40,889 bases of DNA from Kitasatospora indigofera. GTDB lineage: Bacteria; Actinomycetota; Actinomycetes; Streptomycetales; Streptomycetaceae. Each line of letters opens with the position of its first letter. The stretch's first letter is position 1. The notes under the pieces are model-generated. The model was not told where the DNA came from, did not search any database, and saw nothing but the letters and a program-made list of their open reading frames with translations. The position numbers were made by a program, and so were the translations under genes. The DNA is taken from positions 1-40,889 of the forward strand of contig NZ_BNBO01000071.1 in assembly GCF_014655955.1 (NCBI RefSeq), written 5' to 3'. Positions 16,865 to 24,084 of the stretch are shown here, one piece after another.

Positions 16865-17961
16865 CCTCAGCACCCTTTCCCCGCCCCGACCACCGCGCGC
16901 ACGTCCGCGTCGACGCCGCCGACCCCCGCGAGCGCGGACACGCCCGGGGCCGGCAGCTCGCCGACACCCTCCACCTGGCGCTGGACGGCTACGACCGCCT
17001 CTTCGCCCTCGCGGGCATCCGCCCGGCGACCGTCCGCGACGACGCCGGCCGCGCCCTCGAAGCCGTCGACGCCTTCCGCCCCGGCTTGTGCGCCCAGATC
17101 GAGGGCATCGCCGCCGGGGCCGCCGTCGAACCCTGGCGGATCGCCGCGCTCAACGCCCGCACCGAGATCCTCGCCCGCGGCAGCGCCGTCCCGCCCGGCG
17201 AGTGCTCCACCCTCGTGCGACGCCTGCCGGCCGCCGCCGGGGCCACCGCCCATGTCGGCGTGCAGACCTGGGACTGGCACGTCGAACTCAGCGCCGCCTG
17301 GCACACCGTCGACTCCGCCGGCGCCGCGCACCGCTACACCGGGATCACCGAGCACGGCATCCTCGCCAAGATCGGCGTCAACAGCGCCGGGGTCGCCCTG
17401 CACTTCAACATCCTCGGCCACCGGGACGACCGCGTCGGCGGCGTACCCGTCCACATGCTGGCCGCGCTCGTCCTGGAGGAGGCCGGCAGCGCCCGGCACG
17501 CGAGGGAGATCCTGCGGGAGGCGCCCCTCACCTCGTCCGGGTCCTTCCTGCTCTTCGACGAACGGGAGGCCCTGCTCCTCGACCTCAGCCCGGCCGGGAT
17601 CTTCGAGGCGCCCGAGGCGGCCCCCGGGACGCTCCTGCGCACCAATCACTTCCTCACCGCCGTGCCCGCCGAGCACGAGAAGAGCCGGCTCTACCAGCCC
17701 GACTCCGGCGAGCGGTACGCCTTCCTCCGCGACCGGATCGCCCGCGAACCCGTCGAGCATGCGGGGCACCTGGTCGAGCGGCTGGTGACCGGCCCGGGGG
17801 AGCCCCCGGTGACCTGTCTCCCCGACCTGACCGGCCCGCCGGGGCACCGCTGGGCGAGCCTGGCCACCGTCGTCCTCGACCCGGCCGCCCGCACCGCCCG
17901 CGTGCTGGACGGCACCCCCGCCGAGCACGCGACCCGCCCCTGGCGCACCCTGCGGGTGTGA
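16861..17961 (+). CDS. C45-family autoproteolytic acyltransferase/hydrolase
   Basis: 366 residues, GTG start overlapping the amidohydrolase stop. Peptidase family C45 (acyl-CoA:6-aminopenicillanic acid acyltransferase-like, Ntn-hydrolase fold) is indicated by RGRQLADTL near the N terminus, EIEGIA-like QIEGIAAGAAVEPWRIAALN, and PGECSTLV with the presumed autocatalytic nucleophile Cys115. QTWDWH, the NSAGVALHFNILGHRDD core, and LLRTNHFL near residue 260 follow. The precursor would be cut before Cys115 to expose the N-terminal nucleophile. The enzyme hydrolyses or transfers an acyl group on an amide. Together with the permease and amidohydrolase it suggests import and two-step deacylation of an N-acyl or cyclic amide substrate. 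Confidence 0.85.
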   Translation: MTSAPFPRPDHRAHVRVDAADPRERGHARGRQLADTLHLALDGYDRLFALAGIRPATVRDDAGRALEAVDAFRPGLCAQIEGIAAGAAVEPWRIAALNARTEILARGSAVPPGECSTLVRRLPAAAGATAHVGVQTWDWHVELSAAWHTVDSAGAAHRYTGITEHGILAKIGVNSAGVALHFNILGHRDDRVGGVPVHMLAALVLEEAGSARHAREILREAPLTSSGSFLLFDEREALLLDLSPAGIFEAPEAAPGTLLRTNHFLTAVPAEHEKSRLYQPDSGERYAFLRDRIAREPVEHAGHLVERLVTGPGEPPVTCLPDLTGPPGHRWASLATVVLDPAARTARVLDGTPAEHATRPWRTLRV

Positions 17962-17977
17962 CCGGCGGAGTCCCGGC

Positions 17978-18008
17978 ACCTGGCCGGGCCGGTGCGGCCC
18001 GGCCAGGT
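17978..18008. terminator. Terminator, perfect 13-bp stem
   Basis: ACCTGGCCGGGCC (17978-17990) and GGCCCGGCCAGGT (17996-18008) with a 5-nt loop, between the convergent C45 hydrolase and LysR genes. Confidence 0.8.
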
Positions 18009-18063
18009 ACGGGGAACGACCACCGGCCCGTACGTGTTTCCCGCTGCCCGCCGCGCCCGCTGC

Positions 18064-18915
18064 TCAGGGGTGGTAGGCGGCCGTCGCGATCCCGACGAAC
18101 GACCGGATCAGCGGATTGGTGTCCCCGTCGTTCCACGCCACGACCACCCGGCTGGGCGCCATGTCGACCAGCGGGACGACGGCCAGGTTCGCCGGCAGGT
18201 CGTGCCCGAGCGGGGCCAGCCCGATCGTGCCGTTCCAGAGCACGGCCTGCAGGCATTCCTGGACGACGCGCACCACCGGCCCCTCGCGCGGCTCGCCGCC
18301 GTTCCAGTACGACTGCCAGACCGGGTCGGTGCCCTGCGGGAACTGGAACCAGCGCCGGCCGGCCAGGTCGGCGAGCCTCAGGTGTTCGCGACGGGCCAGC
18401 GGATCGTCGGCGCGCAGCACCGCCCCCACCGGATCGGTGCGCAGCCCACGGACCGTCAGGGCGGTTTCGTCGAAGGGCGCGCGGGTCAGGGCGACGTCGA
18501 CCAGTCCGGCGCGCAGCCCGCAGGTCGGGTCGGTCAGGTCGGTGTCGCGGACGCGGACGTCGACACCGGGGTGGCTCTCGCGGAAGGCGGCCGCCAGCCT
18601 GGTGGTGCCGGGGTCCGTGCCGTCGCCCAGGATGCCGATGGTGATGGTCGCGCCGCCGGCGGCCGCGCTCACCCGCAGGCGCAGCCGCTCGGCCTGGTCG
18701 AGCAGGGCCCGCGCCTCGTCGAGCAGCACCGCCCCGACCGGGGTGAGCGCGACGCCGGCGGGCGAGCGGGTGAACAGCAGGGCACCGGCCTCCGCCTCTA
18801 GTTGCTTGATCGCCCGGCTCAGCGGCGGCTGGCTCATGTGCAGCCGGGCGGCCGCCCGCCCGAAGTGGAGTTCCTCGGCGACCGCCACGAAGTAGCGCAG
18901 GGTACGTAGCTCCAC
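18064..18915 (-). CDS. LysR-family transcriptional regulator
   Basis: 283 residues. GTG at 18913-18915 begins the canonical N terminus VELRTLRYFVAVAEELHFGR, followed by the winged HTH (AAARLHMSQPPLSRAIKQLE) within residues 1-60. The C-terminal periplasmic-binding-like effector domain covers ~87-283 (TITIGILGD start). In-frame codons upstream up to 19104 encode unrelated P/G/R-rich sequence and would cross the operator. It is divergent from the DoxX gene and has a perfect LysR-type dyad 8 nt in front of its start, so autorepression and control of doxX are likely. The TATCGT hexamer 6 nt before GTG suggests a leaderless mRNA. Confidence 0.87.
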   Translation of the reverse strand: MELRTLRYFVAVAEELHFGRAAARLHMSQPPLSRAIKQLEAEAGALLFTRSPAGVALTPVGAVLLDEARALLDQAERLRLRVSAAAGGATITIGILGDGTDPGTTRLAAAFRESHPGVDVRVRDTDLTDPTCGLRAGLVDVALTRAPFDETALTVRGLRTDPVGAVLRADDPLARREHLRLADLAGRRWFQFPQGTDPVWQSYWNGGEPREGPVVRVVQECLQAVLWNGTIGLAPLGHDLPANLAVVPLVDMAPSRVVVAWNDGDTNPLIRSFVGIATAAYHP

Positions 18916-18922
18916 GCTGCAA

Positions 18923-18941
18923 CGATACCCGAGGGGTATCG
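18923..18941. promoter_or_regulatory. LysR box, perfect dyad CGATACCC-GAG-GGGTATCG
   Basis: An 8-bp perfect inverted repeat with a 3-nt spacer, containing the T-N11-A signature of LysR-type sites (T at 18926, A at 18938). It is placed between lysR (start 18915) and the divergent doxX (start 19171). Confidence 0.75.
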
Positions 18942-19170
18942 GCGTGCCGGAACAGGTCTTGGACACCGGCGGGCCCCCGGCGGTGCACTCGGACCATGAC
19001 CACGACGGGGAGCCCGGTGGGCCGTGGACCGGCCCGCCGGATCGGTGGCCGGCCCGGCCGGGAGGCCCGGCCCTCCGGGCGTCCGGCCGACCGCCCGGGC
19101 TCACGTACCGGCTCCGGGGCTCCCCGGCACCATCGGGTCACCGACGAGCGGTGACCAGGAAAGGGAATTC

Positions 19171-19533
19171 ATGACCGTCGCCTACTGGACCGTCGCCGGC
19201 CTGCTCGCCGCCTTCTACCTCTACGCGGGCGCGCTCAAGGTGATCCGCAGCCCCGACCAGCTGCGCCCGATGATGGCCTGGGTCGACCGGGTACCGCTGC
19301 CCGCCGTCCGCGCCCTGGGAACGGTCGAGGTCCTGGGCGCCGTCGGGCTGATCCTGCCGCCCGCGACCGGCATCGCGCCCTGGTCGGCCCTGGCCGCGGC
19401 CGTCGGGTTCGTGCTCCTGCAGATCGGTGCGGTGGCCGTGCACCTGACCGGCGAGGACCGCCAGGTGGGCCTCAACGTCGGGCTCCTCACGGCCGCTGCC
19501 GCGACCGTCTGGCTGGCCACCGGTCAGCTGTGA
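19171..19533 (+). CDS. DoxX-family membrane protein
   Basis: 120 residues with four hydrophobic segments: TVAGLLAAFYLYAGALKV, VRALGTVEVLGAVGLILPP, ALAAAVGFVLLQIGAVAVHL and LNVGLLTAAAATVWLAT. The YLYAGALKVIRSPDQL region with a following PRxxG-like loop is characteristic of the DoxX/DoxX-like group. Such proteins are small integral membrane proteins linked to quinone or thiol redox chemistry in some species; no specific activity is claimed here. ATG at 19171 has AGGAAAGGG 5 nt upstream. Probably regulated by the divergent LysR gene. Confidence 0.83.
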   Translation: MTVAYWTVAGLLAAFYLYAGALKVIRSPDQLRPMMAWVDRVPLPAVRALGTVEVLGAVGLILPPATGIAPWSALAAAVGFVLLQIGAVAVHLTGEDRQVGLNVGLLTAAAATVWLATGQL

Positions 19534-19608
19534 CCGGGTCACCCGCAGGGGCGGCCCCCGTGGGGCGGATTGCCCGGCAGGGCAGCAACCGGTCAGAATA
19601 GTTATGTG

Positions 19609-20157
19609 ATGCATGCCTTTCCCTGCGGGACTCTGCCCCTCGACTTCGTCGGGACCCTTCGCGCGCGGCGCAACGAGGCACCGGGGGAGAAGCTGGCCGC
19701 CCCCCGGCACCTCGACGCCTGGTTCGTCGAGGCCGGGATGTTCGACGCCGCGCCCGGCGCCGACGAGACCGACCTCGCCGTCGCCCTGGACCTGCGCGAG
19801 TCGATGTACTCGCTCATCGGTGCCCGGCTCCACGGCGAGGCGCTCCCGCCGCGGGCGATCGCCGAGGTGAACAAGCACGCCGCGGGACTGCCCGTGACGC
19901 TTCGCCTGCACGCCGACGGCGCCACCAGGACCGGCGGTGCGGCCCAGGGGCTCGCGGCGCTCGCCCGCGAGACCGTCGAGATCCTCGGCGGCGACGACGC
20001 GGTGCTGCTCCGTGAGTGCTCCCGGCCCGAGTGCACCCAGGTCTACCTCGACCGCTCGCGCGGTCACCGGCGTGAATGGTGCGCCATGAAGACCTGCGGC
20101 AACCGGGTCAAGGCCGCCACCTACCGCGCGCGCCACAGCGGTGAGCCGAGCGCTTGA
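19609..20157 (+). CDS. CGNR zinc-finger / ABATE-domain regulator
   Basis: 182 residues. The N-terminal half (PLDFVGTLRARRNEAPGEKL, then LDAWFVEAGM) is the ABATE-like stress-sensing domain. The C-terminal CGNR zinc finger is intact: Cys137, Cys142 (ECSRPECTQVYLDRSRGHRR) and Cys158, Cys163 (WCAMKTCGNR) with GNR at 164-166. Proteins of this type are presumed DNA-binding regulators. An adjacent GTG at 19606 is an alternative start. There is no convincing ribosome binding site, and CAGAAT about 8 nt upstream would suit a leaderless transcript. It follows doxX by 75 nt and may be co-transcribed or separate. Confidence 0.85.
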   Translation: MHAFPCGTLPLDFVGTLRARRNEAPGEKLAAPRHLDAWFVEAGMFDAAPGADETDLAVALDLRESMYSLIGARLHGEALPPRAIAEVNKHAAGLPVTLRLHADGATRTGGAAQGLAALARETVEILGGDDAVLLRECSRPECTQVYLDRSRGHRREWCAMKTCGNRVKAATYRARHSGEPSA

Positions 20158-20613
20158 TGATCACCGGGCCGGTGCCCCGGGCCGCCTTCGAGTGAGGGCA
20201 CAACTGGTGAGCGGCCTCGGCCAGTTCGGTCTTTTCTCCCGCCACGGCCACCCCGCGGGTGCAGCCGGCTGTCATCTCCTGCCTCCCTCCGAGCTGCGGG
20301 ACATCTCCTGCACGGGGTCGAGTGAACCGCCGAACGTAACTGCTCGAAGGGGTTAAGAGAGGGGCGGCTCCCGACGACGCTCGGAAGGACTCCGGCCGCT
20401 CCGGCCCCGCCCGGTCCAGGCGGCAGGCCCGGTGACGGTGACCCGACCGGCCGTCATTTGACGCATGCCGCATCCCCCTTCGACCGGTCACGGTGGGAGT
20501 GCTCACCGCGGGGCGGCCGTCCGTAGCGGCCGGCCGTCACCTCGGTGGCTGCCTGTCCGCGGGGCCCGCCGCCCTGCGGCTCGCCGGCAGTCCGACTCTC
20601 ACCAGGAGCCCCC
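20158..20613. other. 456-bp intergenic stretch, no gene seen
   Basis: Neither strand carries a frame with a recognisable product or actinomycete-like codon bias. It contains the 3' flank of the CGNR gene and the 5' region of the alpha/beta hydrolase gene. No strong promoter, dyad or RNA structure stands out by eye. Confidence 0.5.
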
Positions 20614-21546
20614 ATGACCCCCAGCAGCGTGACCTTCCGGAGCAACGGCATCGACATCGCCGCCCACCTCCACCTCCCCGACCCCGACCGCCGGGCCCCG
20701 GGGCCGCTTCCCGCCGTCGTGGTGGGCCACCCCGGCACCAGCGTGAAGGAGCAGTCCTCCGGCCTGTACGCGCGGCGGCTGGCGGAGCGCGGCTTCCTCG
20801 CCCTCACCTTCGACGCGGCCCACCAGGGCGAGTCCGGCGGCGTCCCCCGCGGCCTGGAGGACCCCGGCCAGCGGGTGGAGGACTTCAAGGCCGCCGTCTC
20901 CTACCTCACCACCCGCACCGACGTCGACGCCGGCCGGATCGGCCTGCTCGGCATCTGCGCCTCCGGCGGATACGCGCTCACCGCCACGGGCGGTGACCGG
21001 CGGGTGCGGGCCGTCGCCACCGTCAGCGGCGTCGACGTGGCCCGCCAGTTCCGCCTCGGCGCCGACGGCACCCAGGACCCGGCCGTCTTCCGGAGCCTGC
21101 TCGACGCCGCCGCGCGGGCCCGCACCGCCGCGGCCCGGGGCGAGGACCCCGGCGCGCTGCCGATCTTCCCCGAGACCGCCGAGCAGGCCGGCGCGGCGGG
21201 CGGCGAACACGCCGTCGAGGGATTCGAGTACTACTGCACCGACCGGGGCCGGCACGACCGGTCCGCCAAGAGCTTCGCCTGGCCCAGCATCGACAGGCTC
21301 GCCTCCTTCGACGCCTTCCACGCCGTCCCGCTCATCGGCCCCCGCCCCCTGCTGCAGATCGCCGGCACCCGCGCCGTCACCTCCTGGATGGCGGTCGACG
21401 TCCACCAGCGGGCGACCGGCCCCAAGGAACTCCACTGGATCCAGGGCGCCAGCCACGTCGACCTCTACGACCGGAAGGAGTACGTCGACCCGGCGGTCGA
21501 CAGGCTCGCCGCCTTCTTCACGGACCACCTCACCGGCACCGCGTAG
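20614..21546 (+). CDS. Alpha/beta hydrolase with predicted cysteine nucleophile
   Basis: 310 residues; ATG 20614 follows AGGAG at 20604. The fold is shown by PLPAVVVGHPGTSVKEQ (oxyanion loop), ARRLAERGFLALTFDAAHQGESGG, and the elbow GLLGICASGGYAL with Cys115 at the nucleophile position. The histidine is His281 in GASHVDLYD. This arrangement resembles YcjY-like and dienelactone-hydrolase-related proteins, in which Cys rather than Ser is seen at the elbow. The substrate is unknown. It stands alone, followed by a weak hairpin and the STAND regulator, with no obvious operon partner. Confidence 0.83.
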   Translation: MTPSSVTFRSNGIDIAAHLHLPDPDRRAPGPLPAVVVGHPGTSVKEQSSGLYARRLAERGFLALTFDAAHQGESGGVPRGLEDPGQRVEDFKAAVSYLTTRTDVDAGRIGLLGICASGGYALTATGGDRRVRAVATVSGVDVARQFRLGADGTQDPAVFRSLLDAAARARTAAARGEDPGALPIFPETAEQAGAAGGEHAVEGFEYYCTDRGRHDRSAKSFAWPSIDRLASFDAFHAVPLIGPRPLLQIAGTRAVTSWMAVDVHQRATGPKELHWIQGASHVDLYDRKEYVDPAVDRLAAFFTDHLTGTA

Positions 21547-21551
21547 CACCA

Positions 21552-21589
21552 CCGGGCCGGGCCGGGCGGGCACTGCCGGTCCGGCCCGG
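21552..21589. terminator. Weak hairpin after the alpha/beta hydrolase
   Basis: CCGGGCCGG and CCGGCCCGG are exact reverse complements about 20 nt apart, just behind the stop at 21546. The long loop makes it a weak terminator candidate. Confidence 0.4.
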
Positions 21590-21689
21590 CGACCGACGCC
21601 GGGGGCGCGGGCGGACGTCCGTGGGACAAACAGGTCCGCCATGCGGACATCGCCCGTGAAGGGCGTCGACTTGATCTACCTTCCTGCGG

Positions 21690-23924
21690 ATGGGGACGGA
21701 CGAAGGCACATTCGGTCAGCTGCTGCGCGAGGCGCGCCTGCGCGGCCAGTTCACCTTGGAAGGACTCGCCCAGGCATCCGGGGTGAGCGTGCGGGCCATC
21801 GGTGACATGGAGCGGGGCAGGAGCCTGCCCCGCCAGGCCACGCTCAACGAACTGATGGACGTCCTGGAGCTGGAGGGCACCGACCGGCGGCTCCTCGTCC
21901 AGGCCTCGACCCGGCGCACCCAGCAGGTGCCCCAGCAGCTGCCCCCCGACCTCGCCGCCTTCCGCGGCCGCGAATCGGAGCTGGCCGGCGTCCTCGGCCA
22001 CACCGACCGGGCCTCCGGGCAGGGCGGGCACGTCGTCATCTCGGCGATCGGCGGCATGGCCGGCGTGGGCAAGACCGCCCTGGCGGTGCACTGGGCGCAC
22101 CAGGTGGCCGACCGCTTCCCGGACGGTCAGATGTACGTGAACCTGCGGGGCTTCGAGGACGCCCGCAGCCCCCTCGACCCCGGCGCCGCCCTCGGGGGAT
22201 TCCTCCGCGCGCTGGGCGTCGCCAGCAACGAGATCCCACCCGGCACCGAAGAGCGCACCGCGATGTTCCGGAAGCGGACCCGTGACCGGCGGATGATCGT
22301 CCTGCTGGACAACGCCCGGTCCGCGGAGCAGGTCCGGCCCCTCCTGCCCGCCTCCCCGGGCTGCCTGACCATCATCACCTCGCGCAACCAGCTCGCCGGC
22401 CTCGCCGCCACCGACGGCGCCGCCCTCGTCGGCCTGGACGTGTGGACGGAGGCCGAGGCGGTGGCGGCGCTGTCCGCACGGATCGGCGAGCAGCGCTGCC
22501 TGGCCGAGCCCGAGGCGGCGGCCGAACTGGTCGGACTGTGCGGCCGCCTGCCGCTCGCGGTCGCCGTGGTGGCCGCCCAGCTCAGCGCCGCCCCGATGAT
22601 GTCCCTCAGCACGGCCGTCCGGGACCTGCGCCGGACCGAACCGCGCCTCGACGCCCTGGCGGGGGAGGACCGGCGGGCCGACGTCCGTGCCGTCCTCTCC
22701 CTCTCGTACCACTCGCTGACCCACCAGGCGGCACGCTTCTTCCGCAGCCTGGCGCTCCACCCGGGGCCGGCGGTGTCGGCGGAGGCCGCCGCCTCCCTGG
22801 CGGGCGCGGAGCTGCCGGCCGCCCGACGGCACCTGCGCGAACTCACCTCGGCCAGCCTGCTCTCCCGCGACGCCGACGGCCGTTACGTCCTGCACGACCT
22901 CCTGCGTGCCTACGGAGCCGAACTGGCGCGCCAGGAGGGCGACGACCTCCTCGCCGCCCGGAGCCGGCTGCTCGACTACCTGCGCCAGAACGCCCACGCG
23001 GCCAACCACTTCCTGTCCCGGTCCCTCGCCCTGCCGATCGGCGCCCCGGAGCCGGGAGTCGTCCAGGTCGCGTTCGAAAGCCGCGAGGACGCCCTCGACT
23101 GGTACGGCCAGGAGGACCCGGCCTTCCTCGCCGTCCAGCGCTCGGCGGCGGACCCGGCCCTGCTGCGCCACCGCCTGAACCTCACGCTCGAATGGGCGGC
23201 CTACAACGAGGTGGAGGGCCGTTGGAGCGAGGAGATCGCCGCGTCCGGCAGCGCGCTCGAAGCCGCGCTGGAGGCCGACGACCCGGTCACCATCAACAGG
23301 GCCGGCCACAATCTGGTCCGGGCCCTCATCGAGACGGGCCGCCTCCAGGACGTCGACGGCCCGCTCGGCCTCGTCCTCCAGCACCTGGACCGCCTGCCCG
23401 TCGAACGCCGGGCCCGGGCCGAACGCGATGTCAGCTGGGTGTACCTCTACCTGGAACGACCCGCCGAGGGCCTGCGGCACGCCCTCGACGCCCTGACGGT
23501 CGCCCGGAGCCTCGGCCAGCACAACGAGGTCGGACGTGCGCTCACGGACGCGGCCTGGCGGCTGGTGCAGTTGGGCGATCACCAGGAGGCCGTCGCCAGG
23601 TGCGAGGAGGCGATCCCCATCCTGCGGGAGGCCGGCGACCGGCGCTACGAGGCCGGGGCCTGGGGCACCATCGCCTACGCCCACCAGGACCTCGGCAACC
23701 TCCACGACGCGGTCGCGGGCCACCGCCGGGCCCTGGAGGTCTTCGAGGAGATGCACGACCGCTACAACATGGCCGAGGCACTGGACAACCTCGCCTCCGC
23801 CCAGGCGGAACTCGGTGCGAAGGAGGAGGCCCGTACGAACTGGAACCGGGCCGCCGAGCTGTTCACCCAGCTCCGCGTCGCACGCGCCGCGGACATGCGG
23901 GCCAAGGCGGACGCCCTGCACTGA
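21690..23924 (+). CDS. XRE-HTH / NB-ARC-type STAND / TPR regulator
   Basis: 744 residues. Residues ~7-65 are an XRE-type HTH (FGQLLREARLRGQFTLEGLA, SGVSVRAIGDMERGRSLPR). The NB-ARC-like NTPase follows, with Walker A GMAGVGKT at 122-129, Walker B MIVLLDNA near 205, then GLCGRLPLAVAVVAAQL (the GxP sensor of NB-ARC proteins). Residues ~480-744 are TPR-like helices. This is the AfsR/SARP-related architecture but with an XRE domain in place of OmpR-like and BTAD domains. It is probably a ligand- and nucleotide-gated transcription factor. TACCTT at 21677-21682, 7 nt before ATG, suggests a leaderless transcript. No adjacent target is evident apart from the upstream hydrolase. Confidence 0.87.
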   Translation: MGTDEGTFGQLLREARLRGQFTLEGLAQASGVSVRAIGDMERGRSLPRQATLNELMDVLELEGTDRRLLVQASTRRTQQVPQQLPPDLAAFRGRESELAGVLGHTDRASGQGGHVVISAIGGMAGVGKTALAVHWAHQVADRFPDGQMYVNLRGFEDARSPLDPGAALGGFLRALGVASNEIPPGTEERTAMFRKRTRDRRMIVLLDNARSAEQVRPLLPASPGCLTIITSRNQLAGLAATDGAALVGLDVWTEAEAVAALSARIGEQRCLAEPEAAAELVGLCGRLPLAVAVVAAQLSAAPMMSLSTAVRDLRRTEPRLDALAGEDRRADVRAVLSLSYHSLTHQAARFFRSLALHPGPAVSAEAAASLAGAELPAARRHLRELTSASLLSRDADGRYVLHDLLRAYGAELARQEGDDLLAARSRLLDYLRQNAHAANHFLSRSLALPIGAPEPGVVQVAFESREDALDWYGQEDPAFLAVQRSAADPALLRHRLNLTLEWAAYNEVEGRWSEEIAASGSALEAALEADDPVTINRAGHNLVRALIETGRLQDVDGPLGLVLQHLDRLPVERRARAERDVSWVYLYLERPAEGLRHALDALTVARSLGQHNEVGRALTDAAWRLVQLGDHQEAVARCEEAIPILREAGDRRYEAGAWGTIAYAHQDLGNLHDAVAGHRRALEVFEEMHDRYNMAEALDNLASAQAELGAKEEARTNWNRAAELFTQLRVARAADMRAKADALH

Positions 23925-24016
23925 GCGGTACCGGGCGGAGGCCCTGCGGCGAGCGGCACCGCGCCGGTCTATCCGCCTGCCGACCTGCCCGCCGATCTGC
24001 CTGCCCGACCGGCGCC

Positions 24017-24048
24017 GGTGCACCCCCGGCGGGGACCGGGGGTGCACC
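24017..24048. terminator. Bidirectional terminator, perfect 13-bp stem
   Basis: GGTGCACCCCCGG (24017-24029) and CCGGGGGTGCACC (24036-24048), 6-nt loop, between the convergent STAND regulator and winged-helix protein genes. Confidence 0.85.
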
Positions 24049-24084
24049 ACCACCGGTCCCCGCCGTACCTCGGCCCGCCGTGCC

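Noticed and set aside
18916..19104. Upstream start of the LysR regulator at 19104
   Set aside because: The added 63 residues are not LysR-like and the frame crosses the LysR box. The family N terminus begins exactly at the GTG at 18915.
20454..20888. Minus-strand frame across the alpha/beta hydrolase start
   Set aside because: Its translation is R/G/P-rich and antisense to the start and ribosome binding site of a well-supported hydrolase gene.
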